DNA of 64,000 bases from JAWVFM01 sp963739355 (GTDB lineage: Bacteria; Actinomycetota; Thermoleophilia; Solirubrobacterales; 70-9): positions 398,094 through 462,093 of the forward strand of contig CAVUAD010000001.1 in assembly GCA_963739355.1 (NCBI GenBank), in the 5' to 3' direction. The notes under the pieces were generated by a model. That model had not been told where the DNA came from. It saw only the letters and a list, made by a program, of their open reading frames with translations, and ran no database searches. Position 1 is the first letter of the stretch, and each line of letters begins with the position of its first letter. The position numbers and the translations under genes were made by a program. Shown piece by piece: positions 19,480-28,903 of the stretch.

Positions 19480-19776
19480 GAATCCACTGGTCAGGTCTTA
19501 ATGGAGGCAATGGCGAGTGGCTTGCCCGTCGTCGCGACTCGCGTCGCAGGAGTACCTGAGCGCGTAAAGCATGGTGAGTCTGGGCTCCTAGTTGCACCGG
19601 CCTCCGCCCTGGACCTCGCCGTTGCGATCGCATCTCTGCATGACGACCGAAAGTCCGCTGAGCGGATTGGCCGCGCTGGATGCGAGAGAATGCGACGGGC
19701 GTTTTCGATCGACGATTCGGCGCGCGCATCTCGCTGTGCGCGGACGTGTCTTCAGAAACTTGACATCCAGGATTGA
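19480..19776 (+). pseudogene. GT4 glycosyltransferase remnant, C-terminal fragment
   Basis: The frame reads ESTGQVLMEAMASGLPVVAT then RVAGVPERVKHGESGLLVAP, the nucleotide-sugar binding end of a family 4 glycosyltransferase, and continues through ERMRRAFSIDDSAR to a normal stop at 19774-19776. Upstream in the same frame the sequence is low-complexity Arg/Ser-rich and not glycosyltransferase-like, so the N-terminal half is missing. It stands at the point where base composition returns to about 70% GC, making it the right-hand scar of the island. Confidence 0.7.
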
Positions 19777-19808
19777 CGACGCTAATTGGCTCGCGCTAGT
19801 TTGCGGCG

Positions 19809-20852
19809 GTGGCAGCGTCCCACGACTTCGCCTCCGACAACCACGCGGGCGCGCACCCGGAGGTCCTTGAGGCGCTCGCGCGGGCGAACCAGGGGCATGC
19901 GGGCTCCTATGGCGCCGACCCGTGGACCGAGCGGGCCCGGGATGTGATGCGCGAGCACTTCGGTCGCGACGCGCGGCCTTTCTTCGTCTTCAACGGAACG
20001 GCGGCCAACGTCCTCTCGCTGGCCGCGATCACGAAACCGTTCGAGGCCGTGATCTGCGCCGAGACCGCGCACATGAACGTCGATGAATGCGGCGCTCCGG
20101 AGCGCATCGCCGGCGTCAAGCTCCTGACCGTCGCCACCGAGCACGGCAAGCTCGGTCCGGACGACATCGGCCGCTGGGACGCGAAGCGCGGCGACGAGCA
20201 CCACGTTCAGCCGCGTGTGGTGTCGATCACGCAGGCCACCGAGCTCGGCACCGTCTACTCGGTCGGGGAGGTCGGTGCGATCGCGGCGGCCGCTCATCAG
20301 CGCGAAATGCTGCTTCATGTCGATGGCGCGCGGCTCGCGAACGCTGCGGCGGCGCTCGAGCAGCCGCTCGCGGCGTTCACGACGGCGGCGGGAGTCGACG
20401 TCGTTTCGTTCGGCGGGACGAAGAACGGCCTGGTCTTCGGAGACGCGGTGGTGTTCCTGCGGCCCGGACTTGCCGAGGAGTTCGAGTTCACGCGCAAGCA
20501 GGGGATGCAGCTTGCCTCGAAGATGCGCTTCGTCGCCGCCCAGTTTGAGGCGCTGTTGGAGGGCGACCTCTGGCGTGAGGGTGCGCGACACGCCAACGAA
20601 ATGGCAGCGCGCCTCGCGGTGGCCGTCGAGGCCATCGACGGCGTCGAGATCACCCAGCCTGTCGAGGCCAACGCGGTCTTCGCAAAGCTCTCCCGCCCTG
20701 CGATTGACCGGCTGCTCGACGAGCTGCCAGGAGAGCACCCGTTCTACATCTGGGACGACGCGACGAGCGAAGTCCGCTGGATGTGCTCGTGGGATACGAC
20801 GCCTGAGGACGTGGACGCGTTTACCGGCGCGATCGCCGAGGCGACGCGCTAG
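19809..20852 (+). CDS. Threonine aldolase family protein (PLP-dependent)
   Basis: A fold-type I PLP enzyme of the low-specificity threonine aldolase family, which splits L-threonine or beta-hydroxy amino acids to glycine plus aldehyde. SDNHAGAHPEVLEAL opens it, as in the family (SDNxxGxHPxV), FNGTAANVLSL forms the phosphate cup, LHVDGARLANAAAAL includes the cofactor Asp, and SFGGTKNGL holds the Schiff-base Lys. Length 347 is normal. GTG at 19809 is the only reasonable start. It appears to be a housekeeping gene flanking the island and has no visible tie to the glycan genes. Confidence 0.9.
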   Translation: MAASHDFASDNHAGAHPEVLEALARANQGHAGSYGADPWTERARDVMREHFGRDARPFFVFNGTAANVLSLAAITKPFEAVICAETAHMNVDECGAPERIAGVKLLTVATEHGKLGPDDIGRWDAKRGDEHHVQPRVVSITQATELGTVYSVGEVGAIAAAAHQREMLLHVDGARLANAAAALEQPLAAFTTAAGVDVVSFGGTKNGLVFGDAVVFLRPGLAEEFEFTRKQGMQLASKMRFVAAQFEALLEGDLWREGARHANEMAARLAVAVEAIDGVEITQPVEANAVFAKLSRPAIDRLLDELPGEHPFYIWDDATSEVRWMCSWDTTPEDVDAFTGAIAEATR

Positions 20853-20993
20853 GTTCTTCAACTCCAGCCAGTCTCGTCAGGTGGGCAGCCTGAGCCAAAA
20901 CGGCGAGGACTGGACGGATTGGCCTCACCGGAATGAGGCGTAACAGAGCACGAGTCGGCGGACGCGCGCCGCCCGTCTTGTTGCCCCTACGCC
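20853..20993. other. Short non-coding or decayed stretch
   Basis: About 140 bases between the threonine aldolase and the sulfatase-like remnant. The last bases (PYALPGEDP when read in frame) match the alkaline-phosphatase-superfamily gene at 28006, so homology begins just before the remnant and upstream sequence has been lost. Confidence 0.35.
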
Positions 20994-21326
20994 TTGCCGG
21001 GCGAGGACCCGTCGAACTGGCCGCGCATCTCCGGCGTCCACGGCGTTTTCAAGCGCCCCGGTAGCAACGACGCAGACGAACCGACGGAGCCGCGCGAGTT
21101 CTCCGACCAGCATGAACTCGTCGAGCTCCGCGACCGCCAGATCGCGGCCGTCACGCATGTCGACGGCGTCTTCGCCCGGTTATTCGACCTGCTGCCGAGC
21201 GGTACGTGGGTCATCGTGACTTCGGACCACGGCGAGCTCTTCGGCGAGGACCGCTACTTCGGCCACGGGCCGATCATGCACGAGAAGGTCCACGAGGTCC
21301 CGTTCGTGGAGGGCGTGGTCCCCTAG
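20975..21326 (+). pseudogene. 3' fragment of an alkaline-phosphatase/sulfatase-superfamily gene
   Basis: The frame reads WPRISGVHGVFKR, ELRDRQIAAVTHVDGVFARL, SGTWVIVTSDHGELFGEDRY and GPIMHEKVHEVPFVEGVVP, ending TAG. It is nearly the same as the last third of the gene at 28006-28862, and the final roughly 80 bases are almost identical. The N-terminal nucleophile half is missing, so it should be inactive. It retains the SDHGE metal site. In this copy the frame is unbroken, which helps show where the intact copy has stray bases. Confidence 0.8.
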
Positions 21327-21641
21327 ATGCTTGATTCCAAATCAGCAGCAGTAAGCGGCGAAGCTGCGCTCCGGCCGCCCGATCTCGGCGTTGTGCCAAA
21401 GACCTGCGGCGAGGGCGAGTAGGCGAAGCCTGGCCCGGGTGCAAAGCCCGGCAGGGCGCGTGCCCCGTCGTGCCCGAGACCGACCTGGCCCTTGGAGGTC
21501 CAAAAACACTGACTCGATCCATTGGCGGATCCGGCCGAGCGAGCCGAAGCGGGGTGACTCGTCCTTGCCGTCGGCACGCAGGAAGCAGGCGCTGCAGCCG
21601 ACGCTCTCAAGAGTCCGCGCTACCCCTTGCCGCGGGTGGCT
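21327..21641. other. Intergenic region without recognisable gene
   Basis: 315 bases between the sulfatase-like remnant and the YdjC gene. No convincing frame was found on either strand. The last 25 or so bases (CGCGCTACCCCTTGCCG) recur next to the second YdjC copy at 30832-30850, so they belong to the duplicated YdjC unit. Confidence 0.4.
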
Positions 21642-22403
21642 CTAGGGAGGCGGAGTTAGGCGCGGCGGCTTGCATCCTGTCGGCGCGCCCTGAATAAGGT
21701 CTCGCCAGCCGGCGGAGAGTAGAACCCGGCACTCTTCCCGCACGCCTGGATGCACCATGATCTCCACGTCCTCGTGCTTCGCGTCTGCAACGACGTGCTC
21801 AATCCCAATGCCGCCAAGATCCGGATGGAGGTCGCGTAGCGAAACGAAGCGCATCGCAGAGTCGAACCTGTGCTTGATCCATCCGTTGATTAGGTAGCGG
21901 TATGCCCGGTTGGCGGACGGGCGTTCGCCTCGCTTGAATGTTTCGGATAGACGAAGCGATCGAACTCTCCCCAAGGCCGCAGTACCCAAGACCGTTGGAT
22001 AAATCTGGACGTGCTGGTGTCCATCTGCATGAATTGGCTCGGCCCCGTAGAGCCGCTGGAACTCGTCGATCTGGTCTCCGATGCAAACATTGAGCGATCG
22101 ATATTCGAGCGGATCGAAAATGAATCGGCGCCACCCGGCGCGTGTGAAATAAGCAGCCGCCGCTTTTTGTCGCCCACGTACCGCATCCGCTGTCGTCACA
22201 TCGGTGAATCTAGTGGTCAGATTCACGTGGAGTCCAACCGGCAGGCGAACTCTCTTCGCCAGGGCCGCTGCTCGAGCACTGTCCTCCATGTGCACCATTG
22301 CTGAGCAGCACGTAATTAGTCCATCCCCCCAGCATTCGAGAATTGCATCTGTTATGTCAGGCCTCAAGCCCCAGTCGTCGGCGTTTATTGTCAGCATCGT
22401 CAT
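21642..22403 (-). CDS. YdjC/ChbG family carbohydrate deacetylase, copy 1
   Basis: A 253-residue YdjC-family deacetylase, metal-dependent enzymes that remove acetyl groups from N-acetylated sugars. Metal ligands are in NADDWG near the N-terminus (Asp), GLHVNLTTRF (His) and HADGHQHVQIYP (His). HPGVREECR gives the last conserved His. It is highly similar along its full length to 30837-31601 in this window, and is clearly less GC-rich than its neighbours. ATG at 22403 gives MTMLTINADDWG; an alternative ATG two codons later matches copy 2. It has no signal peptide. Confidence 0.88.
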   Translation of the reverse strand: MTMLTINADDWGLRPDITDAILECWGDGLITCCSAMVHMEDSARAAALAKRVRLPVGLHVNLTTRFTDVTTADAVRGRQKAAAAYFTRAGWRRFIFDPLEYRSLNVCIGDQIDEFQRLYGAEPIHADGHQHVQIYPTVLGTAALGRVRSLRLSETFKRGERPSANRAYRYLINGWIKHRFDSAMRFVSLRDLHPDLGGIGIEHVVADAKHEDVEIMVHPGVREECRVLLSAGWRDLIQGAPTGCKPPRLTPPP

Positions 22404-22585
22404 TCCCCCTGTCCAAGGCCCCTGCTAGCCAAGCGCACGGAATTTGCGCTGCGATCAAGGGCCACTTTGTTGCTCATGGATGAGACCTCGCTGGGGTCGT
22501 CGGCGATTCGAGGTGGCGCTTCGAGCCAACGGGCTTTCCGCCTAACGTGAGTATCCGGAAGGCGCTAGATGCTCGCCGCGCCACC

Positions 22586-23843
22586 TTAGGTTGTGCGTAG
22601 CGCAGCCGGCAACTCCGTCTCAACCGCTGGCGTCGCCGCGTGGACCTCTGATGGCTCCGCCCCGGGGGCCGGCGGCTTGCGGAACCAACGGGTCCGCAGC
22701 CTCAGCGCCGGTCGCTCGACGACGTAGTAACTAATGAGGGAGACGAGGACGGCTACAACGATGGCCGCAACGACAAGTTCGGCGGTGCCTAGGTCGGTGT
22801 GGGAATTGAGTGACTGGGCAATCGGAAAGTGCCAGAGGTACAGGCTGTAGGACGCCACGCCGATCAGTCCCAGCACGCGCAGGTCCAGTAGCCGACGGAA
22901 CGGAGAGGCGTCGCGGGCGGACAGGACCACACTTGCGATCAGGAGTCCCGATGCGGGCGCGAGCAGCAGCTGAGACCACTTGAGAGCAGCGACGCCGACG
23001 ATCGCGAGCACGGCGGCGCCCGCAATACAGGTCCACGCATCGAGCCGTCGCAGCTTCCGGCCCTGCGCGGCGAGCAGAGCGAGAAGCAGGCCCGGCACGA
23101 AGTTCATGAACGTGGCGGGAAAGGAGTACTCCCACCGCCGATCCAAGTGATCGGCGCCGTGCACTTTGCCCAGCCAGATCGCGGCGCTTGCCGCGCCGAG
23201 GACGAGGATCGCGCCCGCCGCCCGCGTGGCCGACCCCCGGCTGGCCCTCGCTACTGCGTATGCCAGGAGCGGCAGGAGCACGTAGAACTGCACCTCGACG
23301 GCCACGGACCACATTGAGGGGTCCAGGGTGTTGACCGTGCTCCTGAAGAAGGACTCCGTGAAGGTTGCGAACCGGAGCCATTGCTCGAAGGAGCCCCCGT
23401 GGGCGTTGAGGACAAGCAGGACGGCGACCGCGACGTAGTAGAGGGGAAGGATCCGGACCGCTCGGTTCATTGCGTACTTGCCGAGCTCAATCCCCTGGCC
23501 ACCGACGAAGTCGCGCCGCGCAAACGGCAGGTAGAGCAGGTAGCCGCTCAGCGCGAAGAAGAGCCACACGCCGAACGTTCCGGCGGCGGCCAGGTGCGCC
23601 TTCAGCCCGGCCTGCTGGAATCGCCGTTGCGAGCCCGTTGGAGTGGAACACGACCACGCCGAGCGCCGCCAGCGCTCGGAGCGACTCGATCTGGATCGAG
23701 CGCGGCTTCTCCTGCCTGGGAGATCTCTCCCAGCGGCGGGGCGTCCCTACCCACCGGCAGCGGGCGCTTCGGACACCGCCGTGCCCACAGAAGGGGCGGG
23801 CTCGAGGCCCGGGGCGGGTTGCGTGCCGCGGCTTGAGGCCCAC
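22586..23843 (-). CDS. Acyltransferase family 3 membrane protein, one frameshift
   Basis: The second of two tandem OafA-type acyltransferases. The N-terminus RSIQIESLRALAALGVVVFH carries the R-xxA-xxxV-xxxH signature; after a shift near 23605 it continues GVWLFFALSGYLLYLPFARR, RAVRILPLYY, DPSMWSVAVEVQFYVLLPLL and SYSLYLWHFPIAQSL. About ten helices. The start is uncertain: GTG at 23843 is the only start codon upstream in that frame, but it overlaps the tail of the neighbouring acyltransferase. The two proteins are close paralogues (QAGE...SLRALAALGVVV shared), suggesting local duplication. Likely modifies a surface glycan. Confidence 0.72.
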
Positions 23844-24943
23844 CAGCGGCTGCGCAGCCTGAGCGCCGGACGCTCGACGACGAGGTAACTGGCGCCCGGC
23901 GATCGTAAGGCAGAGCGCTCAGCGAGACGAGCGTGAGCGGGAACAGGCCGAGGGCCGTATGCGCCCCCAGGGACAGCACGATCGGGAAGTGCCAGATGTA
24001 GAGGCTGTACGAGGAGATGCCGATCAGGCCGAGGATCCGTAGGTCGAGCGCGCGGTTGAGGGCGCCTGCTCGGTCTGCGAGATCGGCAGCACGACGGCGG
24101 CGATCAAGAGCGCCGAGGCGGGTGCGCAAAGCACTTGGGCCCAGGAGATACTGTCGACCGCGGCCATGTACAGGCCGAGTGCCATTAGCGCGAATGGCCA
24201 GGCGGGCGGAAGCCGCAGCCGATCGGCGCGGGCGTGCGACCAGGGCCAGTAGCAGACCCGGGACGAAGTTCATGAACGTGGCGGGAAGCGAGTACTCGAA
24301 CCGGCGGTCGAGCGGCGCATGGGCGGTGTGGACCTTGAGCCACCAGAAGCCGAAGCTGACGATGCCAAGCGCGAGGAGCATCACCGCCGCGCGCCCGGCA
24401 GAACCGCGCGCAAGGCGACCGATGGCAAGTGCAAGGAGCGGCAGCAACGCGTAGAACTGGATCTCGACGACGACCGACCACATGGGTCCGTCGACGGTCC
24501 CGACCGTCGACTGCGAGAAGGATTCCGTGAAGGTCGCGAAGTGCAGCCACTGGCCCGTCGTACCCGCCACCTTCGTTGACCACCATGAACAGGACGAGCG
24601 CGAAGTAGTAGAGGGGGAGGATCCGGAGGATGCGGTTCGCGGCGTAGCGTCCGTAGTCCACGCCGCCCGCGGTGGAGAAATCACGCCTGGCGAATGGCAG
24701 GTAGAGCAGGTAGCCACTCAGCGCGAAGAAGAGCCATACGCCATAGCCGCCGGAGAGCCCCAGCCGCGACCCGAAGGTGGAGAAATCGCTGCCCCGGGCG
24801 ACCAGGTAGCAGTGACCAACGACCACGCCCAGCGCCGCGAGCGCGCGTAGGGACTCCACTCTGAGCGAGCGGGTCTCGCCGGCCTGATTGATCGCCGGAG
24901 CCTGTACCACCCGTGCCCCTCGGCTTTCCACCAGGCTCGCCAC
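23752..24943 (-). CDS. Acyltransferase family 3 membrane protein, several frameshifts
   Basis: A paralogue of the gene downstream. GTG at 24943 (VASLVESRG) leads into TRSLRVESLRALAALGVVVG and GVWLFFALSGYLLYLPFARR; NRILRILPLYY is intact. The frame then shifts near 24560 (to TTGQWLHFATFTESF and GPMWSVVVEIQFYALLPLL), near 24230, near 24070 (to LDLRILGLIGISSYSLYIWH) and near 23890. Each segment reads as conserved sequence, so all parts of a normal acyltransferase are present but not in one frame. Either it is a decaying duplicate or this stretch has base errors. The 3' end is only approximate, because no stop codon is seen before the next gene. Confidence 0.62.
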
Positions 24944-25021
24944 CCTAGAGGCCCCCTCCGGCGCGTGCGCCGGTAGCCGTGACGGCGCCCGGGCCCCACG
25001 CCCCGCGTAGGCTTTCGCGAC

Positions 25022-26224
25022 GTGAAGCCCCGGCAAACGTCCAGTCGGCCTTCCTCGCCTCGGATGGTCCTTTGGTTCCTGTGGAGCGCGTCGGTGGGGC
25101 TGGGGAACGTCACCTGCGTTTACCTGCTCACACTCGTCTTAACGGCACTGCGGGTCACGCAGCCGCCCTGCGAGCGGCGAAGCACCAGCTTCGCCGTGCT
25201 CGTCCCCGCGCACAACGAGGAGGCGAACATCGGACCGACGGTGCGAGCGCTGCGCTCGATGGACTACCCGGAGGAGATGTTCGAGGTGCTCGTCGTCGCC
25301 GACAACTGCGACGACGCGACCGCGGCTGTGGCGCGCGCGGCCGGAGCCACGGTCTGGGGGCGAGACGCCGCGGAGGAGCAGCGGGGCGGAAAGGGAGCGG
25401 CCCTAGAGTGGGGAATCTCTCGCGTCCTCCGCGAGCGCGCGGTGGACGCGGTCGCAATCGTCGACGCGGACTGTGCTGCGTCGTCAAACCTGCTCGCTGC
25501 CCTCGCCGGCGGCCTGGAGTCGGCTCCGGCCGCACAGGCGAGCAACGTGGTGGCCAACCCGGAAACCCCTGTGGCGGCGCTGCGCTTCGCGGGTTTCGCG
25601 CTCATGAACACGGCGCGACCGCTGGGCAAGCAGGCACTCGGCCTTTCCAGCGGCCTGTTCGGGACCGGCATGGCGTTCAAGACGGACTGGCTTGCAGAGC
25701 ATCCGTGGCGCGCGTCGGGCCTTGCCGAGGACGCCGAGTATCATCTCGCAGTCGTGAGGGCGGGCGGAAGGGCGGCGTTCTGTCCGACCGGGTCCGTCAG
25801 CTCGCCCATGCCTGCGACCCACGCCGACGCGGCCTCCCAGCAGCGGCGCTGGGAGGGCGGGCGCCTGGAGCTCGCGGGCTCCATCGGGTCCGTGTGGACG
25901 GACGGGCTGCGGCGCCGGGACCCCGTGAGGCTCCACGCCGCGGCGGAGATGCTCGTGCCGCCGCAGAGCCTGCTCGCCGCCCTGAGCGCGGTGGGGATCG
26001 CGGCGGCGGGGCTCCTGCGCTCGAGGGCCGCGCTGATGGCCGCGGCCGGAACCCTGCTCCTCCAGGCCGCCTGCGTGGCCGGCGCGCTGCGGGTTGCGAA
26101 CGCGCCCGCGTCGGTCTACCGCGCGCTTCCCCGGGCCGGCCCGCTCATCCTCCGCAAGCTCTGGATCTATGCGGAGCTGGCGCTTGGCCGCCGCCCCCGG
26201 TCGTGGGTGCGAACCGGGCGCTGA
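25022..26224 (+). CDS. Membrane GT2 family glycosyltransferase
   Basis: A 400-residue processive-type GT2. An N-terminal helix (VLWFLWSASVGLGNVTCVYL region) is followed by FAVLVPAHNEEANIGPTVRA, VVADNCDDAT, DxD-type AIVDADCAAS, GLAEDAEYHLAVVRAGGRAA and the QQRRWEGGR signature (Q/RxxRW), then C-terminal helices. The arrangement resembles BcsA/NodC-like synthases and the actinobacterial secondary GT2 family. The frame is intact. GTG at 25022 was chosen because it leaves a divergent promoter region of 78 bases to the acyltransferase. It opens the second glycan block. Confidence 0.85.
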   Translation: MKPRQTSSRPSSPRMVLWFLWSASVGLGNVTCVYLLTLVLTALRVTQPPCERRSTSFAVLVPAHNEEANIGPTVRALRSMDYPEEMFEVLVVADNCDDATAAVARAAGATVWGRDAAEEQRGGKGAALEWGISRVLRERAVDAVAIVDADCAASSNLLAALAGGLESAPAAQASNVVANPETPVAALRFAGFALMNTARPLGKQALGLSSGLFGTGMAFKTDWLAEHPWRASGLAEDAEYHLAVVRAGGRAAFCPTGSVSSPMPATHADAASQQRRWEGGRLELAGSIGSVWTDGLRRRDPVRLHAAAEMLVPPQSLLAALSAVGIAAAGLLRSRAALMAAAGTLLLQAACVAGALRVANAPASVYRALPRAGPLILRKLWIYAELALGRRPRSWVRTGR

Positions 26225-26487
26225 GCGCACCGGCGGCTCGCAGCGCGAACGGGCGAGGCCCTGGACGAATTGGCCATCACCCAAACGGGGCGGGGTGGGC
26301 TTCGAACCGGCGCATCGGGGGCCGCGATTTAGTTTGCTTTGGCGGCGCCAGGCGAACGGAGTTCACGCCGGCGAGGGGCACAGGCTTAAGGAGGCACACT
26401 CTGAGGCGATTCTTGAACCGACCGCTGATCCGCATCCGCGGATCGGTCCTGGCGACAACCGGGGCGCTGTCCGGGCGCGGTGGGCCG
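26225..26487. other. Intergenic region upstream of the second initiating transferase
   Basis: About 260 bases. Part of it (from about 26400) could be the N-terminal extension of the next gene (RRFLNRPLIRIRG), with TTG as start. The rest has no gene. A TTCGAA within 26290-26310 looks like a tRNA T-loop but does not fold. Confidence 0.35.
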
Positions 26488-27989
26488 ATGTCGCAGCCGC
26501 GGGAGGTCGGCGTAACGCTGCCTGAGCTTCCGTTCGAGGCCGAGGGCCTCCCCGCTGCCGTCGATACGGGGCTCGAGGTCGCTCACCTTCGGGAGCTCCT
26601 GCCGGAGGTCGACGAGGCGGCGACCAAGCACGTTGCCGCCCGCCGCGACGCGGCCTTCCGCCGGCTCCTCGCGCTGGCTGACCTGCTCAGCGCCGGCGCC
26701 GCGCTGGCCGTGGTCCAGAGCCTCACCGACTACGGGAGCCGGTACTCGCTCTTCTATCTCGGGTTGCCGATCGTCGTCCTGATCAGCAAGGCGATCGGGC
26801 TCTACGACCGCGAGGAGCTCGTGGTCGCCAAGACGACGCTCAACGAGACGCCGTCGCTGTTCCAGCTCGCGACCCTCTACACGCTGCTGATCACGGTCCT
26901 CGCTCCGAGCCTCCTCGGGCGCCCGCTCGAGACGGCCACGATCCTCGAGCTCTGGGGCTTCCTGTTCCTCGGCGTGATCGCGGGCCGCCTCGCTCGCGCG
27001 GCGCTTCGGCCGGCAGATCACGCCCTCCGAGCGCTGCCTCGTCCTCGGCAACCAGGCCCAGGCCGTGGGCGCGCAGGCCAAGTTCTCCAACCACGACGGC
27101 CTCCACGCGCGCGATCGTCGCCTACCTGCCGTTCGGCGAGTTCGAGCTCAGCCGCCCGCGCGCGACCGAGTCCGCGTTCGCCCGCTACATCGCCGAGCGC
27201 GACATCCATCGCGTGATCATCGCCCACGGCGACTCGTCGGAGAGCGTGCTCGAGGCGGTGCGCTACTTCAAGGCCTACCACCTGAAGGTCAGCGTGCTGC
27301 CGAGCCTCCTCGACGCGGTCGGCTCCAGCGTCGAGTTCGACGAGATCCACGGGACCACCCTGCTCGGCGTCAGGACCTTCGGGCTCTCCCGCTCCTCGCA
27401 GGCGCTCAAGCGGGCGTTCGACATCGTCGGCGCGGCCGCCCTGCTCCTCGTCTCGAGCCCCGCTCTCCTCGCGATCGCCGCCGCGATCAAGCTCGGCTCC
27501 CGCGGGCCCGTCGCTCTTCAAGCAGACGCGGGTCGGGCCGCGACGGCAACCGGTTCACGATGCTCAAGTTCCGGACGATGCGCAACGGCGCGGAGGAGCG
27601 CGCGCGCCGAGCTCGAGCGCAGAACGAGACCGCCGGCCTCTTCAAGCTCCGCAGACGACCCGCGCGTGACCCGCGATCGGGCGACACCTGCGCCGCACCT
27701 CGCTCGACGAGCTTCCGCAGCTCATCAACGTGCTGCGCGGCGAGATGAGCCTCGTCGGCCCGCGGCCGCTGGTCGTCGAGGAGGACGCGCAGGTGGAGGG
27801 CTGGCACCGCGACCGCCTCCAGCTGAAGCCGGGATGACCGGCGCCTGGCAGATCATGGGGTCCACGCGCGTGCCGCTCGAGGAGATGGCGGTGATGGACT
27901 ACCTGTACATCGTCAACTGGTCGCCCTGGTCGGACGCGAAGATCCTCCTGCGGACCGTCCGCCACGTCCTCGGCCGTCGCGGGCTCTAG
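26488..27989 (+). CDS. Undecaprenyl-phosphate sugar-1-phosphate transferase, multiple frameshifts
   Basis: Second initiating transferase of the window. From ATG 26488 (MSQPREVGVTLPELPFEAEG) the first 170 codons are intact with four membrane segments (LLALADLLSAGAALAVVQSL; GVIAGRLARAA). Reading frame then shifts near 27010, 27100, 27510, 27600, 27640, 27690 and 27830. The pieces still give every family element: SSQALKRAFDIVGAAALLLV, GNRFTMLKFRTMR, DELPQLINVLRGEMSLVGPR, GMTGAWQIMGSTRVP, ending HVLGRRGL. So many single-base shifts in an otherwise perfectly conserved gene point to sequence error. It would start the second polysaccharide. Confidence 0.75.
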
Positions 27990-28005
27990 GGCCTAAGCTC
28001 CGACC

Positions 28006-28862
28006 GTGTCAAGCGCCGAGCGCCCGAGGCCGCGTGACCTCGTCATCGTCGTCCTCGACAGCCTGCGCTACGACTCGTGGGTCGCGGCCGCGCCCGCCGA
28101 ACCTCGCGGCGCTCGGGCCGGTCGAGCGGCGCTGGAGCTACGCGAGCTGGACCGCGCCCTCGCACTACAACCTCCTGATGGGGCTCCTGCCGCACACCTC
28201 GCCCGCCGGAGGTCTACGCGTCGGAGTACTACAAGCGCGACTTCATGCGGTACTCGGAGCGCCTGGGAGTGGAGGGCATCGAGTTCAAGCGCTTCCTGCC
28301 GTCGATCTTCCTGCCGACGTTCCTGCGCTCGCTCGGCTACCGGACCCACGCCCTGGTCTCGATGCCCGTGCTGAACCCGCAGACGGTCCTCAACCGCGAC
28401 TTCGACACCTACGAGCTGATGCCGACCCACAACGACATGGCCGCGATGCTGGCGCAGGCTGCGCTTCAGCGACGAGCCGCCCGAGCTTCTACCTGCTGAA
28501 CGTGGGCGAGACCCACTACCCGTACGCGCTGCCCGGGCGAGGACCCCGCGACCTGGCCGCGGATCTCCGGCGTCCACGGGGTCTTCAAGCGACTCGGCTC
28601 CGACGAGTCCCGACGACCCGACCGAGCCGCAGGAGTTCTTCGACCAGGACAAGCTCGCCGAGCTTCGCGACCGCCAGATCGAGGCCGTCGGCTACCTGGA
28701 CGGGGTCTTCGCGCGGCTCTTCGACCTCTGCCGAGCGGCACCTGGGTGATCGTCACCTCAGACCACGGCGAGCTGTTCGGCGAGGACCGCTACTTCGGCC
28801 ACGGGCCGATCATGCACGAGAAGGTCCACGAGGTCCCGTTCGTCGAGGGCGTGGTGCCCTAG
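28006..28862 (+). CDS. Alkaline-phosphatase/sulfatase-superfamily protein, multiple frameshifts
   Basis: GTG at 28006 starts SSAERPRPRDLVIVVLDSLR, whose Asp is the first metal ligand. The nucleophile region is SWTAPSHYNLLMGLLPH: Thr takes the place of the sulfatase Cys/Ser, as in phosphotransferases and phosphatases of the superfamily. SDHGELFGED supplies the second metal site. Frame changes occur near 28090, 28205, 28460, 28540, 28605 and 28730; comparison with the remnant at 20975-21326 shows exactly one extra base near 28606 and one missing near 28731. It lacks membrane helices. Possible roles are removal or transfer of phosphate or sulfate groups on the glycan. Confidence 0.72.
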
Positions 28863-28903
28863 GCCCGTGTCCGCTGGGCGGCCGCTGTACCGTGGCGCGT
28901 CCT

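Noticed and set aside
19156..19480. N-terminal part of an open frame leading into the GT4 C-terminal fragment
   Set aside because: The translation is Ser/Arg-rich and unlike a GT4 N-terminal domain; I see it as chance open frame.
26281..26345. tRNA-like 3' half on the minus strand (GGTTCGAAGCCC followed by C-rich acceptor-like bases)
   Set aside because: The T-stem pairs at only three of five positions, no matching 5' acceptor strand or anticodon stem is present, so it does not fold as a tRNA.
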